Shown here piece by piece: positions 24,744 to 39,500 of a stretch of 64,000 nucleotides of DNA. The notes under the pieces are model-generated. The model did not search any database. It worked only from the letters and a program-made list of their open reading frames with translations, and had not been told where the DNA came from. Made by a program: the position numbers and the translations under genes. The DNA is from Sweltsa coloradensis. Its lineage: Eukaryota > Arthropoda > Insecta > Plecoptera > Chloroperlidae. The DNA lies in contig JAMZAV010001061.1 of the NCBI GenBank assembly GCA_024449915.1, forward strand, positions 248,001-312,000, written 5' to 3'. Positions within the stretch are counted from its first letter, which is position 1. Every line of letters starts with the position of its first letter.

Positions 24744-27700
24744 GGATTGTTGTAGGTTTTCGCGGCCCGTCATAGGATAAAAACAAGGATCTTGGGTAAA
24801 ACCGCGTCGAAAATAAGATGAACCAGGGCAGAACCTGGGCGTCCACCGACGTTTCGTCTGTACTACGTCAGACATTTTCAAGGTTGACTGTGACTCTACG
24901 GAGGTTGGAGTCACAGTGGTTGGCAAGCACGCAGCGCCAGCCTTATATAGCCTCGGCTGAAGGTGCAGGGCGGCGAGGTCATATCGTGAAAAGGTGCGGG
25001 GCGGCGAGGTCATATCGATAAAATATATACGGATGGTGGCAATTGAGAAACAAAATAGCACAGCTTACTGTAGTGAAACCTTTTTAGTCCGGCTTCTTGT
25101 CATAGGGCCTGATTGGTTGTCTTTTGAAATGTTATTCGTGCTTGGAATTATGGAATCTGAAATTTGCACCACCTCTGAGGGATTTGGCTGAATAGGTCTA
25201 CGGACTACATTTCGAGGCATGAGTGCAGGTTTCCAAGCAAGAGGGAGGCTCTGGCTATCATCTCTTTTGTTCATGTTATTCGGCCGTTTCTCAATTTCCA
25301 CAGATTCACGGATAATACGTGGCTTGAGCTGTTGTACAGGACAAATAGTTTTTGTTTTGTCAAAATCTATCACATGCGAGTAAGCTTAGCATGTTGAGCC
25401 AGGGCTGATTTCTTGTCACCTGTTTTCACAGCATTAGAGTGTTCATTTATCCTCACTGCTATGCGTCTGCCTGTTTGGCCTATGTACGTTTGATCGCAGT
25501 CGCCACAGGGAACCTCATAAACCCCTCTTTCTTCCAGATGAACAGAGTCCTTTGCACTTCTCAAAAAGGAGCTGATTTTTCTGTCAGTGGAGAAAATGGT
25601 TTCGATGTTCTTACGATTGAGGATTCTACCTATGACTTTCTGTGGTACCCTTGACATACGGAAGAAAAGCTTTTGACCGTGGTTTCTCCTTGTCCTCAGT
25701 ATCATCCTCAGATTTCTTCATTTCACGTTTAAACGCTCTGGTTATGTCTCGGTCCAAGTAACCATTGAGTGATAGAGCTTCACGGAGCTTGTCAAATTCC
25801 TCTCTTGAGTGAGATTTGTCAGTAAGGTTCCTGGACCGGGTGACCAGAGTGTTAACCACTGAAAATAACTGTGAAGGACGGTGGTGAGAAGAAGCAGTCA
25901 GATACCGATTGGTGTGGGTGGGTTTTCTATAGACTGTGTGTCCCAAACTGCCATCAACATTCTTTATTATCAAGACATCGAGAAAAGCAAGTGAGTCGTT
26001 GGATTCTACTTCCATGGTGAACTGAATATTCGAATGGATACCATTTAGATAGTCAAGAAAATCATTCAACTTGTCCACACCATGGGGCCAAATGGCATAG
26101 ACGTCGTCCACATATCGTATCCAAGAAGATGGTTTGTTAGGAGCTGCAGCTAGGGCCTTATTCTCAAAATCTATCGTGAATAAGTTGGCAATAGCTGGGG
26201 ATAGCGGCGAGCCCATTGGAGCTCCCTCCACTTGCTTATAAAACTTGTTTTCATAAATAAAGTATGTAGAAGACATGCAATGCCTTGCTAACTTCATGAT
26301 GTCCTTCGGTATGCCATAGCTTTCTTCAATAGTAACAAGGGCCTCCTTCACCGGTATGTTGGTAAATAGGGAAACCACATCAAAACTAACCAATATGTCC
26401 CCAGGGCGAACCTTCCATTCTTTGATCAGCTGGATCAGGTGAGAGGAGTTATTCACATAGGACGCAGCATCCTCCGAGTAAGGTTGGATGGTCACCAAAG
26501 GTCGACATCTGTTGTCAAATTTTGTTTATCTACAAAATTGCGAAAATTTGTGAATAAAGTGCTTGCAAAAATTAAGGGTCCCTATTGATACTGAATTTTG
26601 ATGATCGATTATCGAAATTATATTCATTGTTGATTATCGAGTGCATCCCTAGTCCTAGTGTCGACTCTTTCTATCCCACTTAAATAATTTCTATCATGCT
26701 CTAGCCTAGCTTACATTTATGCAGAAGTCTTAATGTTGGGATCCACGATCCATCTCTGTGACGAAAAAATAGAAGTTCCCCAGCAGTGTTCACTAGAATT
26801 TCTATGTGGTCATGGCTGAAAAAAAACCAACATAATGTACATCAATAATACAAAACTGGATATGCTTGGATAAATTTGGTCAATAATGTTATGTTCTATG
26901 TCCATTACATTGCTTTTTCCTGTTGTAGCGTACAGGGACTCGAACCCTTACTTGATAAATTGGGCTAGTGATTTTATAAAATCTCGGGGTTCTTTTCACG
27001 TTGCGCGCCCTAATAACTATCAATAACTGACTGGTTCGTCCTACCTTCAACTTGCCTACGCCGCTACTTACACAAAAATGAAACAACTTGACAAACACAG
27101 CTGGTATGAACATGTGGCGACAAGGGGGAGTACACTCAATACAACTTCTTCCGGTAAGGGAAGAAGAGGTACCTGGTTAAGCGCGCCAGCGCTGAGCCGC
27201 TTCCCCGCCAGAGAGCTGCAATCGTCCGTGGCTGCCTGCAGGTTCCGCTCGTTCACCTATTATCCTAAAATGAGCCGTACCAGAGCCCCTGAAAAGTGTT
27301 GCTGAAGGCTTAAATATCAGTGTGAAATAAAAAGGAGTATCTCGGGTTTCGCATGCCAATTTAAAGAAAGAGTTGAATAAAAATAGGTTGCATTATTACT
27401 GAACAGTTCATGCTAACTACTGACAACAGGGTTTGAGTTTACGTTGGATCCAACAAGAAATAAATAAATACCTATGTAAATTCCAATTGATAACAATATT
27501 ATAAATTATTATAATACGTAGCGTCGATTTCCCGGTACATTGATTGCTTGACGTGGGTCAGAGGGAGGAATTGAGAGTGTTGCTCTGCGATGCACAGGGG
27601 GAAGTTGGGGATGGGGTGGCTTATGGCTGAAGCACGCTGTGTGCCTGCTTGCCTACGGCCGGTGCAATATCTAGGTCAGGCCCCAGTGACGAACCCGGAT

Positions 27701-30700
27701 ATTGGGCTCCCAAGGCTGGGTGCACTTAGGTCCTCTGAAGACACGACGTTCTCAGCAACACGTAATTATTGGGGGGGACGTACAATGATAAAGGAAAGAT
27801 ACAGCTTACTTGCTTTAATGAAGTTCTCTGATGATATTGGCGTCGACGGCGTTTGGTCGGACCACGTGGTTGGTCACCAAAGTCGTTGAATGCGCGAATA
27901 CGAATATTTAGAATTTATACTGATACTTTATTGTGCACTTTCGTGCCACTCCCGTATGGTGTTGACAGAGAATATACCATAGTGATTGCGGTTGTTGTAA
28001 AACACTCGCGCATGGTCGTAGACTGGACCATGTGGCTAGCCTTCACTAGGCTATCACGATTTGATACAATATTTTAGCGTTGAAATAAACATCTAGGTAC
28101 TCGTCGCTAGATCTGCCCTATATTCGGACGATTAGGCCAACTTGCCTCACTTTCCCGAGGGATATTTCCCATATTTGCTAAAATACTTCGCAGCACTGCT
28201 AACGGTTCGACTCTCCTCTTCTCTGAACCTTGCACAAGTGGGCCTAGATAACGCTCCGCTCGTCCTTGCTGGTTGCCAACCCTTCCGCACCAAGGACTAG
28301 GTCCTACCTCTCATTGGGTTAGGGCACCCACGAGTTCAAATCCCACCAATGGCCTTCACTCACACTTACGCGCACGAATATAGCCACTGGACAGGGTGAT
28401 TTCGCTACATGCGACAATCACGTGACCACTGCCTGCCCTGCTAACACACGACGTTGCCATTTACATGAATGAACGACGAATTCTTGCGAAAACAGCACTG
28501 TCGGCCGGCCAAACCACATTCCTGAGTTTTCAAGCAGGTGGTTGGCTCGGGATTTCATCTCAACTTGGTCGCAACTAGCAAGCGACAAATAACTCCTTGT
28601 TACCCCTACTAACTAGGGTGAAAACATTTACCTCTAACTGGGTCCCAAACTCTAGGATATCCAGCTAGTTACCTTGATTAATAACCCTTGTTAATTTGTA
28701 TGCTTATACAAATTAACCTTGACTTGAAATAAAATTGATGCAACAAGATTTCTGGACAATATGCAAATTAATTAGGAATAAAAATGAAAAATTCTCTAGC
28801 TGAGGGCCTAAATACAAGGGCAGGGGCTGTCACGTTACACTGTGACAAAGAAAGCAGAAGAGAAGGGCATCATAAGTTTTAAAATGGCATTACAATGGCT
28901 GGTGAATCAGAAGTTAAAAAACTTCTGACTTTGGCGGGAATCGAACCCTGGACCTTCTGCATTGGAAGCAGATACGCTAACCACTAGACCAACAAGCCAC
29001 ACAACAAGACCAACGAGCCACACAATCACATCAAAAATCGTTTTCCTCTCGGTGTCAACCGTGTCATACTTGAAATCAACTCAAGAGCCTCAGTTACAGT
29101 AAAATAAAACATTGCAATAGGAAAGTAGGCTTAGTTAGCTATTGTTATTCGTACAAAATATACCCCGCACTAGTCACTGAAACAAAACATTGTGCCGTAT
29201 TTTAATTAATATTATTACTTTGTAAAATAGTTCAACTATAATATTGATTTCATTTCTTATGGACGGCAATCCCCGTTTTATCCACAAATAATTATATCGA
29301 TGAAGATTTTTTTATTGCAATATTGCTAGTGGAGAGTCAAGAAAACGTGTGGAGAAAAGATTAGGTTGAAGGATAATTTGCATTATGTTAGATTCGAACC
29401 CACGTCCTCGCAGTAGCGTGCACTGAGGGGAATAAAGGAAGCTCTGCTTCCTTATTAGTTCAATATTTTATGATGGTAATTCATACAAAAATTAATCTTG
29501 TTTGCAGGTTTAAATAATGAATTTTAAAGGGAAACAACTTTTATATTTACTCGGTGCGCATGAACGTCTGTTAAGTGGTATACCACCACGAATATTAAAT
29601 CCACGCTAAATTATTACAGTTTTTTTTGTGATATCTCAAGAACGGTGCAAAAATCTTAAAAGTGATTGCTAACAGCCACCTGTTTAGCTCCAAAGTTGTA
29701 TGTGCAAAACAATAACAATTTTAAATATTGGCTGTGCCCACATCAGATTTCACACAGTGACCAGGGTAGGCCTATACGTAGCGTGAGGGCATTGCGATGT
29801 TCTAATAAACGCAAAAGTGTGACAGATATATTAAATTATTGTTTGGAGCCAGCTGTATTGAAAGGTAGCAACAGAACAATCAACACAACAATACTAGTGT
29901 GTATGGTAATTAATTTAGAAATTACAAAATCCATCTCAACCGGGTGTCGAACCAGGGTCTCCCGATGAATGATGACGCGATGGATTTTATTACTTCTAAA
30001 TTGATTTTGATGTATTATTAATTACAACCAATGGAGTGTTTCCCGATTGATGAAATCGAGAAATACTGGAGAGCACAATTTGTTGGAATGGAACTAAAAT
30101 TAAATAATTTTCGCAATCCACAAACGTTTTGTTTGTTAGTATAAAATTACACTTAAGTTGTGTGTACCCTATATGTAAAAAGTAAAGGTAGGTATACACA
30201 TTGTTTAAATGAAAGCTTTCTTTAGCTATACTCTAGCTCCCCAGACTTATTTTATTTGATATTATAGCACTTAACAGTATCCTAATCCTTCCTATATTCC
30301 TGCAGTCGTGAAGATTATTAATTAGTCAAAAGATGGCTAAAAGTTAACTGAATGATAGGGCAACTGTAACATGCTTTAACACGACATATTTTTGTTTCTT
30401 TACTTTTTGGACGTGGCTGTCGTCGATGCACAAAGCATTTACCTTATAAACGTAAAAAAACGAGTGCTTGATAATGTTATAACTACTAGGCATTACATCA
30501 CAATTTCACAACAACAAAAACGGGGTAATTGTAATCATTATATATATATATTTTTTAATTTTTGGATAAGTGAAGCGAAGACTTCAATTTCACTGACCCC
30601 CCCCAAAAATTAGCTCGGGTGTTTTTTTTGTTTGTTTTTCTATCTGTTTGTTCGCACTCTACCAGTCAAATGGTATATGCGATCTTGATGAAAATTGGAG

Positions 30701-31601
30701 GGGATCTTCGAAATCTCTGAACTTAGACCTGCTACGTGTTTTGGCCTAATCGAAGAAATAATTCTCATGAATATCGTACTTTTATGATTTTTAAGACGAT
30801 ATATTTTCGTGATATTTTGACCGATTCTGACTAGATCGGTGGGGCTACAACGTTCATATTTTACATGGACATTAAGGCTGTGTGTCGTCCATTTCTCAAA
30901 CAAAATAAATGTCCCATATTCTATTTATTTTGAAGGACATCAAACAGTCAACATACAAGTCTTTGGTACGGATACCTTCAGAATTTTATGCTCTTTCTAG
31001 TGAATAATATAAATTTCATCCAAAACAAATGGTGTCTTTGCCTAGCTTATTTCAATTTGATTATGCGTAGTGTCACAAAAGGTTTAATAAGTTGCCAGTT
31101 CGTATTTTTGATCGTATAAGTCTAAAAAAAAAACACGAGACTGCGTTAAGAGATATTAAAAGAAACCGCAAGGTCGAAATGTCATTATTTTTTTTTATTT
31201 AGCTTTAAAAAAATAAAAAATGCGATTTTGTGTCAACGCATGGACAGTGCCTCCATGCGGTGGAGAAACCGCGAACTTCTTGAGCGAGCTCTGTGACACT
31301 CGTGCAGTCGAGGAGGGTTGAGCCCTCAAGGCATAGGACTACGGCGGCGAAGGGTAACAAAAGACCGTGTTCGGAGTAAACTCATTCATTCGAAAACACC
31401 TGCAGAGAAATACAGATTGCAAAGTAGAGAATTTTCTGTCAACATGAACTCGATAAAGATCGATAGAGTGATGAGCCGACAACCGAGATCCGCACAAGCT
31501 ACGAAAGGTCTCAGCGTTTGAGTTAATTACCATACGTACTCTAATTACAAACAATAATAATAAAATAATATAAATAATAAATATTGTATAATATAATAAT
31601 A

Positions 31602-31669
<68 letters not shown>

Positions 31670-33477
31670 CAAATATTTTACGAGTCATTTCGCTGTGTTC
31701 GTTTTTATTAAATTACCTGACGTTTCGATACGACTGTGCGTATCATCATCTGAGGCAACACTGAAAAACTTTACATTTGAGATTGTTTTTGTTGAATTCT
31801 TTTGCTTCTTCTTTGGCTCTGATTGTCATTGTCCAAAGAACTAGAAACATCTTGACTTCCTTGATGCTGCTGCTGTTGTTGTTGTGACAGTGGTGGTGGT
31901 TGTTGTTGTTGTTGTTGTTGTTGCTGTTGAAATGACTCGTAAAATATTTGATTTCTCTAATATTTCGGGCTGTGAAAGCATCAAGCAAGAAAATAATAAT
32001 AATAATAAAAATAAAATAATATATATTATTATATTATAGAATATTATTTTGGTTTATTTGGATTAATAAGGACGCGTCAACCGTTAGGTCATAATACACC
32101 ACACTCTAACCTAGGGGGGGGGGGGGGGGCTGGTCAGAACCAGCCACGGGTAAGGGGAGGAAAGGGGGTTCTCACGTCGCGGTTGTCATTGTCTTCGTCA
32201 TCATTCGTGGTGTCATTGTCGTCATCGTCGTCGAGGGGTCGTCAAGAGAAGGGGGCAAGGTCCCCGACGACGATTGCCACTTGCCAGAGCTCGCCTTCTG
32301 TAAAGCCTACTATTTTACATTACATCCCGCATTTTGAATAACAATTGAGCGTTTATCGATAGCGTCCACGAAGTACGAAGTATAGTTTCTTGCACTCACA
32401 AGTTACGTTCACAAAATGTTTACCTTGTATTTACTACTTACATTTATCACAATCACATATTATGACTCATTATGATTGTTCTATTAATTCTACGAAACCT
32501 ACTATTTTACATTACGTCCCGCATTTTCAATATTTGATCGTTTATCGAAATAGCGTATACGATACCGAAATATAGAATGGAATAATGAACAAATAAAATA
32601 TGTGTTGGGTAACACTGTCAGGGTAACTCAAAACACCTTCTGCACACGTCAGGTTGGGTTAGCAGCAACACACTGAATGCCGTCAGGTCAGATAGTCCTC
32701 CTTCTCAAGTCATGGAAGAGTTACTTGTATTGTCACAAGGGCGGAGGAATGACCTCTTTTTGAGATTTGCGCGGGTGCTTTAGGCTGATTCCGAGCATTG
32801 TTTGCCCTGTTCTATGAGTTTGAGTCCCCCACCCTCCTTTGCAGGTTGGTCCTAAGTATGTGGTACCCAGGGACACGAGTTCGAATCCCGCACAATGTAG
32901 GCGTATATCTTTGTGTGCTGAGCATTCATCCGCAACTGTCGCCTCTTATCTTTTCAAATATCATAAAACAAACGTCACTGATATGTTTGTACGCTGGGAA
33001 CGCAATGATTGGCAACGTTCAAAACGTTTAGGGTTAGGATTACTAGCAGCGACACACAATATGTCAAATGTCTTGCGCGTCTGCAGTGCTACCTCTATCG
33101 GGAAAAGAAGCTGTGAAGAAGCGTGTACCTATGAGTAAATGAATCTATAAATAAAGTTAAAAATCAATTGGATATGATTAACTTGTTAACAAATTTAATA
33201 CGAATTTAAACCAACACGACAATAATACGAATTTTTTACTGCCCCCCCCCCCCCATCCCTATGATCGTCCGGCGTATAGGGTATAGATAGACGTACATCA
33301 GGTTGTTCTGGGTTGACCAAATGATAAACTTGTAATAGGGTATTAATAAAGTTGGTGAGGTATGTACAAGAGCTAATTTATACTACCCAATCCCAGCAAC
33401 AGTTACGTGCTGAGGAAAATACTGGACAAATTTAAACCAGGATTGCCACTGCCTGGGATCGAGGGCCGTAATACACC

Positions 33478-33516
<39 letters not shown>

Positions 33517-36500
33517 TATTATGAAATAATAATAATAAAAAAATCGTTATCTTGAAACTATACGCATAGAAGGTGACAGTTTCTAACCACTACCCCCTCC
33601 ATGACGCAACACTTATATTATAGTAATATTAAATTGTTCCTTTTTTACGTCAATTATTTTCTTGTTCCTTATTATGTAATTTAATCGTTTATGGAATTCC
33701 TACTGAGATTTTATGTTTTGTTATTGTAGTAACACACATATCGCAGATGTTTCATGTATATTTTTGTATTATCTAAACCAGTGTTTCTCAACCCTTTGTT
33801 GCACACGGACCACCTTCACAATCTCATAAATCGGATGGACCACCACATTCAAAATTAGGCCCTATAGTTATGGGGGGGGGGGGGGGGGGGGGGTCATATA
33901 AAGGAGAGAACCATAATATTCTTGTTAAAGTAGGGTAGGGCATCGAGAGACTATCATTAATTGTCGTAGTTATAAAACTAATTGTTTTTGTAGCAGTTTT
34001 ACCTCAAACTCTCTCGGCTTGCCCCCATTGTAAACTATTTTTTTTGTTATACGTAGGTACCCTTACAAAAAAATGTGAAACTTTATCTGCAGCCTGACTT
34101 AGTAGAAGGTGAGAAATTAATTATTAGTTATTGTTAGCAGACAGCTGCGGATTTGTTTTTTTTATTGAAACTATTTAGGGATGAGACGTGTACACGTGTA
34201 CACGTCCGTCTACGTGTACACGTGTACATAATTTTAAAAAAAAATACACGTCGACTTTCAATCAACATTGTTCAGTCGTCGAGATTTCAGATTTCAATAA
34301 TTCTATTTTGAAATACGAGCTCTTTAAGTCAGCCGCCGCCGCCGCCTTCCCGCAAAACGGTAAGTTGGTTGCGATCCCTTGCCACGGCGGCCTTGCCTTC
34401 CCCCTCCCCCCTGACCACCTGACCGGCACACACGTTCCAGATGGTTCCAGACCGCTCGCAGTCGCTCGCCGCCCGCCGCCCGCTTAGTTGTTTACGCGTG
34501 TTGAGATTAGAGTCAGTGACGCATGACTGTTAATTGTTTAGAATATCTCTTGACTGGAAGTTCTTTGATAAGATAGTCGCGGGAAAGAAGGTTAAATGCC
34601 GACTGTGCGCGAAGGAGTTGCTGCACAATTCAAGTATCACGGGAACTATGGTAAATCACAAGCCTTATATCTCTCCCCCCCCCCCCCCCCGCCCTCTTTA
34701 TCACGCAAGCCTCAACCATACCATCACCCTTTTAACTTTCTAGGTCAATGAAACATCAGCCACGTCATTTACTGACTGATAAACTGAACTGAACGCCATC
34801 GCCGTGTTTATACTGTTCAGAATGCAATAAAAATATACAGTAATAAATAAACATGTACAACTTTTTTTCAGATATCTTAAAATATACATAGTACACGCGT
34901 GTACACGTGTACACGCACAGACAGCCAGCGTGTACACGTGTAGTAAGATACACGCTTTTGCCCATCCCTAAAACTATTTATTTCGTGCATCTTTTATGCA
35001 TCTTTTACAAACAAATGCATAATGATTTTTTTGCAAAAAAGTTTGCACCTGCAAACATCATACTTTGAGGATTTGGTGCCTGCTGTTCCCATGGGAAATG
35101 AAAAGTTATTTTACATATTATATTCAGAATTTGATTTTCTTTTAGCACTTTGTTTAGTTTTTCATCAGCAGATTATATAATTTCTTTATTACTGATACTG
35201 GTACGAAGTATACATGGTGTGGTTTGGCACAAGGAGGGTTTTGAGGAGGGGGGGGGGGGGGTGTATCAAACATATTACAAAGCAGAACTTATGAGCTATG
35301 CAAATGCTAAGTTGACAATGATCAATGGTACGTTCTGTTTGTATTTTGCAAGTTACGCTCAAAGAGAAAATGAAAATAACAGGATGTTAAAAATGTATGA
35401 AATTAATAATATAAATTTATAATGTATAACATACATAAAAATGTAATCCGTCCTCTACCACCGCGGACCACCGGTTGAGAACCACTGATCTAAACCACAG
35501 ACAAGCCTTGGAATTTGGAAAGAAACATATTTTATTTGTAGTTGTACACGTTATATATGATAAAAACAAGGATCTTGGGTAAAACCGCGTCGAAAATTTA
35601 TATATTGTTTTTATAACTAATGGACAACTAGTCAAAGGCGGGGCTTAGCTACTTCCGAAAAATCCAACAGATAGCGCCGCGAACTGTGGGACAAGCTGCA
35701 ACCTAAGTGTGATTGGTGCAATGGACTTCAACATGTTTTTACGCCCGTACGGGTGGAAAAAATCCTTGAAAAATATGTTATTTTTTTAGAATGGGCTTAG
35801 CCAAAGACTATGTAGATCAAGAAGGAAGCCAGCTGCTTTTTAGGGAAGGCTGTTTGTCCTATATTATGTCCTAGAGGATGTGTGGACTTCGGAAAACGGT
35901 GGTCATCATAGTCCCTATACCTTTGGGTTTAGAATGATTATAAACCCAAAGCCTTTACTCTCGAAAGCATTTTTTAAGTTTTTAGTCTCAGGTTTAGGCC
36001 AACATAATTTATTATTCCTCAGTTCACAAGATCATATCGTAAAAAGTAGGCCTGGGTCTAACTCTAGGGGTAGGCGGAGGCCTAGATTTAAATCCTAGGC
36101 CTACACGGCTAGGACTAGACACACCTCTTTGCTAAGATTTAGGCCTAGAAATGTACCCCTCTTTATAGCTGTTTATACATAGTTTAGGCCTTTAACCTTG
36201 GAAGCTTTAGACTAGGCCTACCTAAAAAGCAAAATCAAGGCTATACTGTTAGTTTTAACCTACCAATAAGCAGGGGCTAGGCCTAGGTGTTATTTTCCTT
36301 TCCATATAGGCCTACCCTAAATAACTACTAGATGTAGGCCTACTTTTATTATCTTAGGGGACAACTGTGGTATGTAAACATAATCTATGTATGCAATACT
36401 TAATGGAAATAAAGCGACATTCTATTCTATTCTAGCTAGGTCTAGGCCCTACACCAAAACAAGAGTAGCCTGTCTAGTGATTAGGCCTCTCTCTTGTGCA

Positions 36501-39500
36501 GAATTATAGGGCCGCGTCAAACAGGTCTTTCCTGCTACAAGCATTAAGTTTAGAATGAAGATAGTTGGCCAGTCCGGGAAATAAAAAAATTGGTAAACAC
36601 ATGGGCAGGGCTCCGCCGTGAGGAATTTGCTTGTAATCGGAATCCATGAAATGCAAAGTACATTATAGGCCTACAAGCATGGTATCATATGTTTTCGTAA
36701 AACATTTCTTATCTATCTGATTTTAACTTCCCACGTCTTATTTCTTAACTTGATATCCTTCGGAAACGAGTGTAAAGACACCCCTCCTATTTTAGCTCTT
36801 GACGAACATCGTGAAACAACACAATATTGAACCATTTCAATCCAGAAATCCAGTCTTTAGTGTGGTACAGTAAGGCTGTCAGTTAAAATCGTCCCACAGT
36901 ACGGCCATCTTTGAGCACATGTTTGAGTCGTGACGTCAGGGGGCGGAGTTAGACTACTCGTCCATTCAATAATCAACATATTTGTTTGGTTTTTAATTCG
37001 AGATCGCATTTAGTCTTACAGCATAAACAAATTAGATAATAGAGGTTCACTTATGAGATTGGTAATTGAAAAACAAACTTGTCTGCGAGAAAGTGACCCT
37101 TGAAGAAGTGTAGGTATGTTTATATTATTATTATGCCTTGTTAGCCGAGCGGTCAATTGAACCATAATCAATACAATAAGCTAGTGGGTGGGTATCCTGG
37201 AAACTATTACAACAATCAACAAAAGCTACTTCCGACCGAGGTTGCTCGCCACCCTCAACCTGTCCCACTAACAAAGAAAACTTGTTTTGGCGGCTAGGCG
37301 ATGCATCCTTCTAGGTCGCAAACAGTGCCCAGGGCCAGACTACATCTATCTCTCTTCCACCAACAGTATGTCCCTTCAACGTCCAACCTCAGACTGAATA
37401 CAACCCTTTGAGGAGCAGGTATATAATAGGATCTCGACGAGCTATCCGAAACGCCCAACCTTAAGGTAATGGTGATGTATTGCGTTTTGAAATAAAAAGT
37501 TGAAAAAGTTTGCCAGAATCCATGGAATAACGGTTTTAATATGAGTTTTTTAAGGTATATAATAACAATTGACAAGTAACACTAGAAACTTGACAACAAT
37601 CACCTACAATGTGTATGTTCAAAAAGCACTTGCAAAAGTAAAGAGATCCCACGCAAACTAAAAACTTACAAAAAAGCTCATCCATCAACACGACTAAAAA
37701 AAGCGTTCGCGAAGTGGCCTAGTTTAGATTAATTGTAGTAAAACGTGAATCACATCGGTATCAAATCAATGAATTTTATCACATGCACGGAAGTCCGCGA
37801 CCTTGACCATTCACTTCCCAATCCCCCTCACTTTCATAAGGGGCTTAGCACCCAGCTGACGGGCAAGACTTGTTTGAGGAAAGCAGTCACTGGCAACAGA
37901 CCTGTGGCTAGGGAAAGGGTAGGGGGGTGGGGATGGATGCTTCGCCCTCATCAAACGTGTTCACCGCTTTGTGCTATTACGATACGAAGAAATGTGTGAG
38001 ATTAAGTTTTTTGTAACTCTTAGCGCTATTCTTAGTCCCAGACAGCCAACACATATTATTCAGAATACAAATATAAATATTAGGGCATATATACAATAGA
38101 AAAAGTTAATATATTAAATTACAAATGTAAATTCCCGTTTCTGTTCAGGCATGCACAGGACAGGAAAGGTCTACTAGTATATTTTTATGGTTGTAGATTT
38201 GTTATTCTCAAAACAAGAAGTTGCCACAGGACAATTTTCACAATTGAGTCACAATCCGAATTATCCGATTTATCACCAGACTTGCAAGATTTACGAAAAA
38301 TAACTCTAATCTCTAAAGTGACTAATCTGTGGAACGTTTTTGTAAAATATGTGGATAACTCAAAACTTTGTTATTGTATAGAAGACTGATTTTTTTTTAA
38401 ATTCAGAATATTTGGAGGGGTGGTGCTGCGCATCTCTCCAAACAATCCAAGGGGTGCTTCAGCCCCTGAGCACCCACGAAGTCGGCGCCCATGTACAAAA
38501 CACATTATTATTATACCACGTCAATGAAAAACAAGAATGCAAGGCAAACATTGAATATGTACACCTTTACATCTAGACTACTGAATCAATTGTCTCATTT
38601 TTTTAACTTACCAGTAACTGTTAGATTAAACTTTATTGTCGCAATTTACGAAAATTTGCAAACTTCATTCTAAAAAACAGTGTGAAATGTAAACTTTTTT
38701 GTGTGCCCGAATATAAAAATAAAAAATAACTCGTCTCATTTGTCGGGTACCTACTAAAAATAAGCTACATTCCAAATTTCATTGAAACATCATTCTTTAG
38801 GGCCTAAACGCCACAAAAGAGATTCGTGGTGGTGGTTCAGTTTCATGTTTCTTTCATTCATGTCCTAGTCCAGGTTAGTTGGCCCCAAGGCAAAACATCG
38901 ACCCTTCTAGGCTAAGGAATGTGCAAACTGCGAATGCGATTCACGGCTCACATCGAGATGTTCTTTTCACTGGCCTAGAACCTCTCCCCCTCCCGCAACA
39001 AGCAGCAACCATAACACATCGCCTCGTAATGGCTTGTTTAGAAAACGACAAGGAGATTGAAAGATTGATCCCGTGAAATTAAAAAAGTGACTACACCGGG
39101 GATCGAACCCGGGACCTTAACTTACCGGGCTATGCTCTTACCAACTGAGCTATGCGGCCATCAATTTAAAACTGTCTAATTTTTGGTCTGTTTTGTACAA
39201 TGTTAATAACGTGTGTAGGGCAGATTAGACTGCCTTTTGAACTAATACGAAATTAACTGGAGAATTACAAACCATCTCTTTTAACCCGAGTTGGCAGTCC
39301 GATATATGATGTTACATTTGGTTTTATAGTAGCATAGCTCAGTTGGTAAGAGCATAGCCCGGTAAGCTAAGATCCCGGGTTCGATCCCCGGTGTAGTCAC
39401 TTATTTAATTTCTGTCTAAAGTACTAACATATCAACATCATAGTTGCCTACTATAAAACCAAAGTTAAGCATCATATATCCTGCCAACTTAGGTTAAAAG

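Larger units (their letters stand above)
24757..26520 (-). mobile_element. Penelope-like element, 5' truncated, frameshifted
   Basis: The order on the minus strand is RT (26498-25626), GIY-YIG endonuclease (25705-25065), then a 3' region of ~300 bp ending at an AT repeat. The RT N-terminus is cut at about 26520. It runs in the same direction as MCTS1 and lies in the intron after exon B. A 38-bp piece of its 3' region recurs at 35562-35600. Confidence 0.92.
33779..35487. mobile_element. hAT (Charlie-type) element, outer of a nested pair
   Basis: The ends are CAGTGTTTCTCAACCC and, inverted, CAGTGGTTCTCAACCGG. The 8-bp duplication ATCTAAAC is perfect (33771-33778, 35488-35495). CAGTGGTTCTCAAC ends are typical of hAT-Charlie elements. 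No transposase remains; a second hAT has inserted at 34176. Confidence 0.92.

Noticed and set aside
24834..24880. Full hammerhead ribozyme in the Penelope 3' region
   Set aside because: Minus-strand GAAACGTC is present, but CTGACGTAG does not give the CUGANGA core and the CTGA falls inside the stem. Only the motif at 31716 is close enough to list.
32798..33138. tRNA or gene around GAGTTCGAATCCCGC
   Set aside because: Only a B-box-like string is present; no A box or cloverleaf can be drawn. Similar isolated strings at 26935, 28335, 29395 and 29950 were also dropped.
39090..39162. Functional tRNA-Thr gene
   Set aside because: Position 33 is C, the acceptor stem has mismatches, and sister copies are deleted or diverged.
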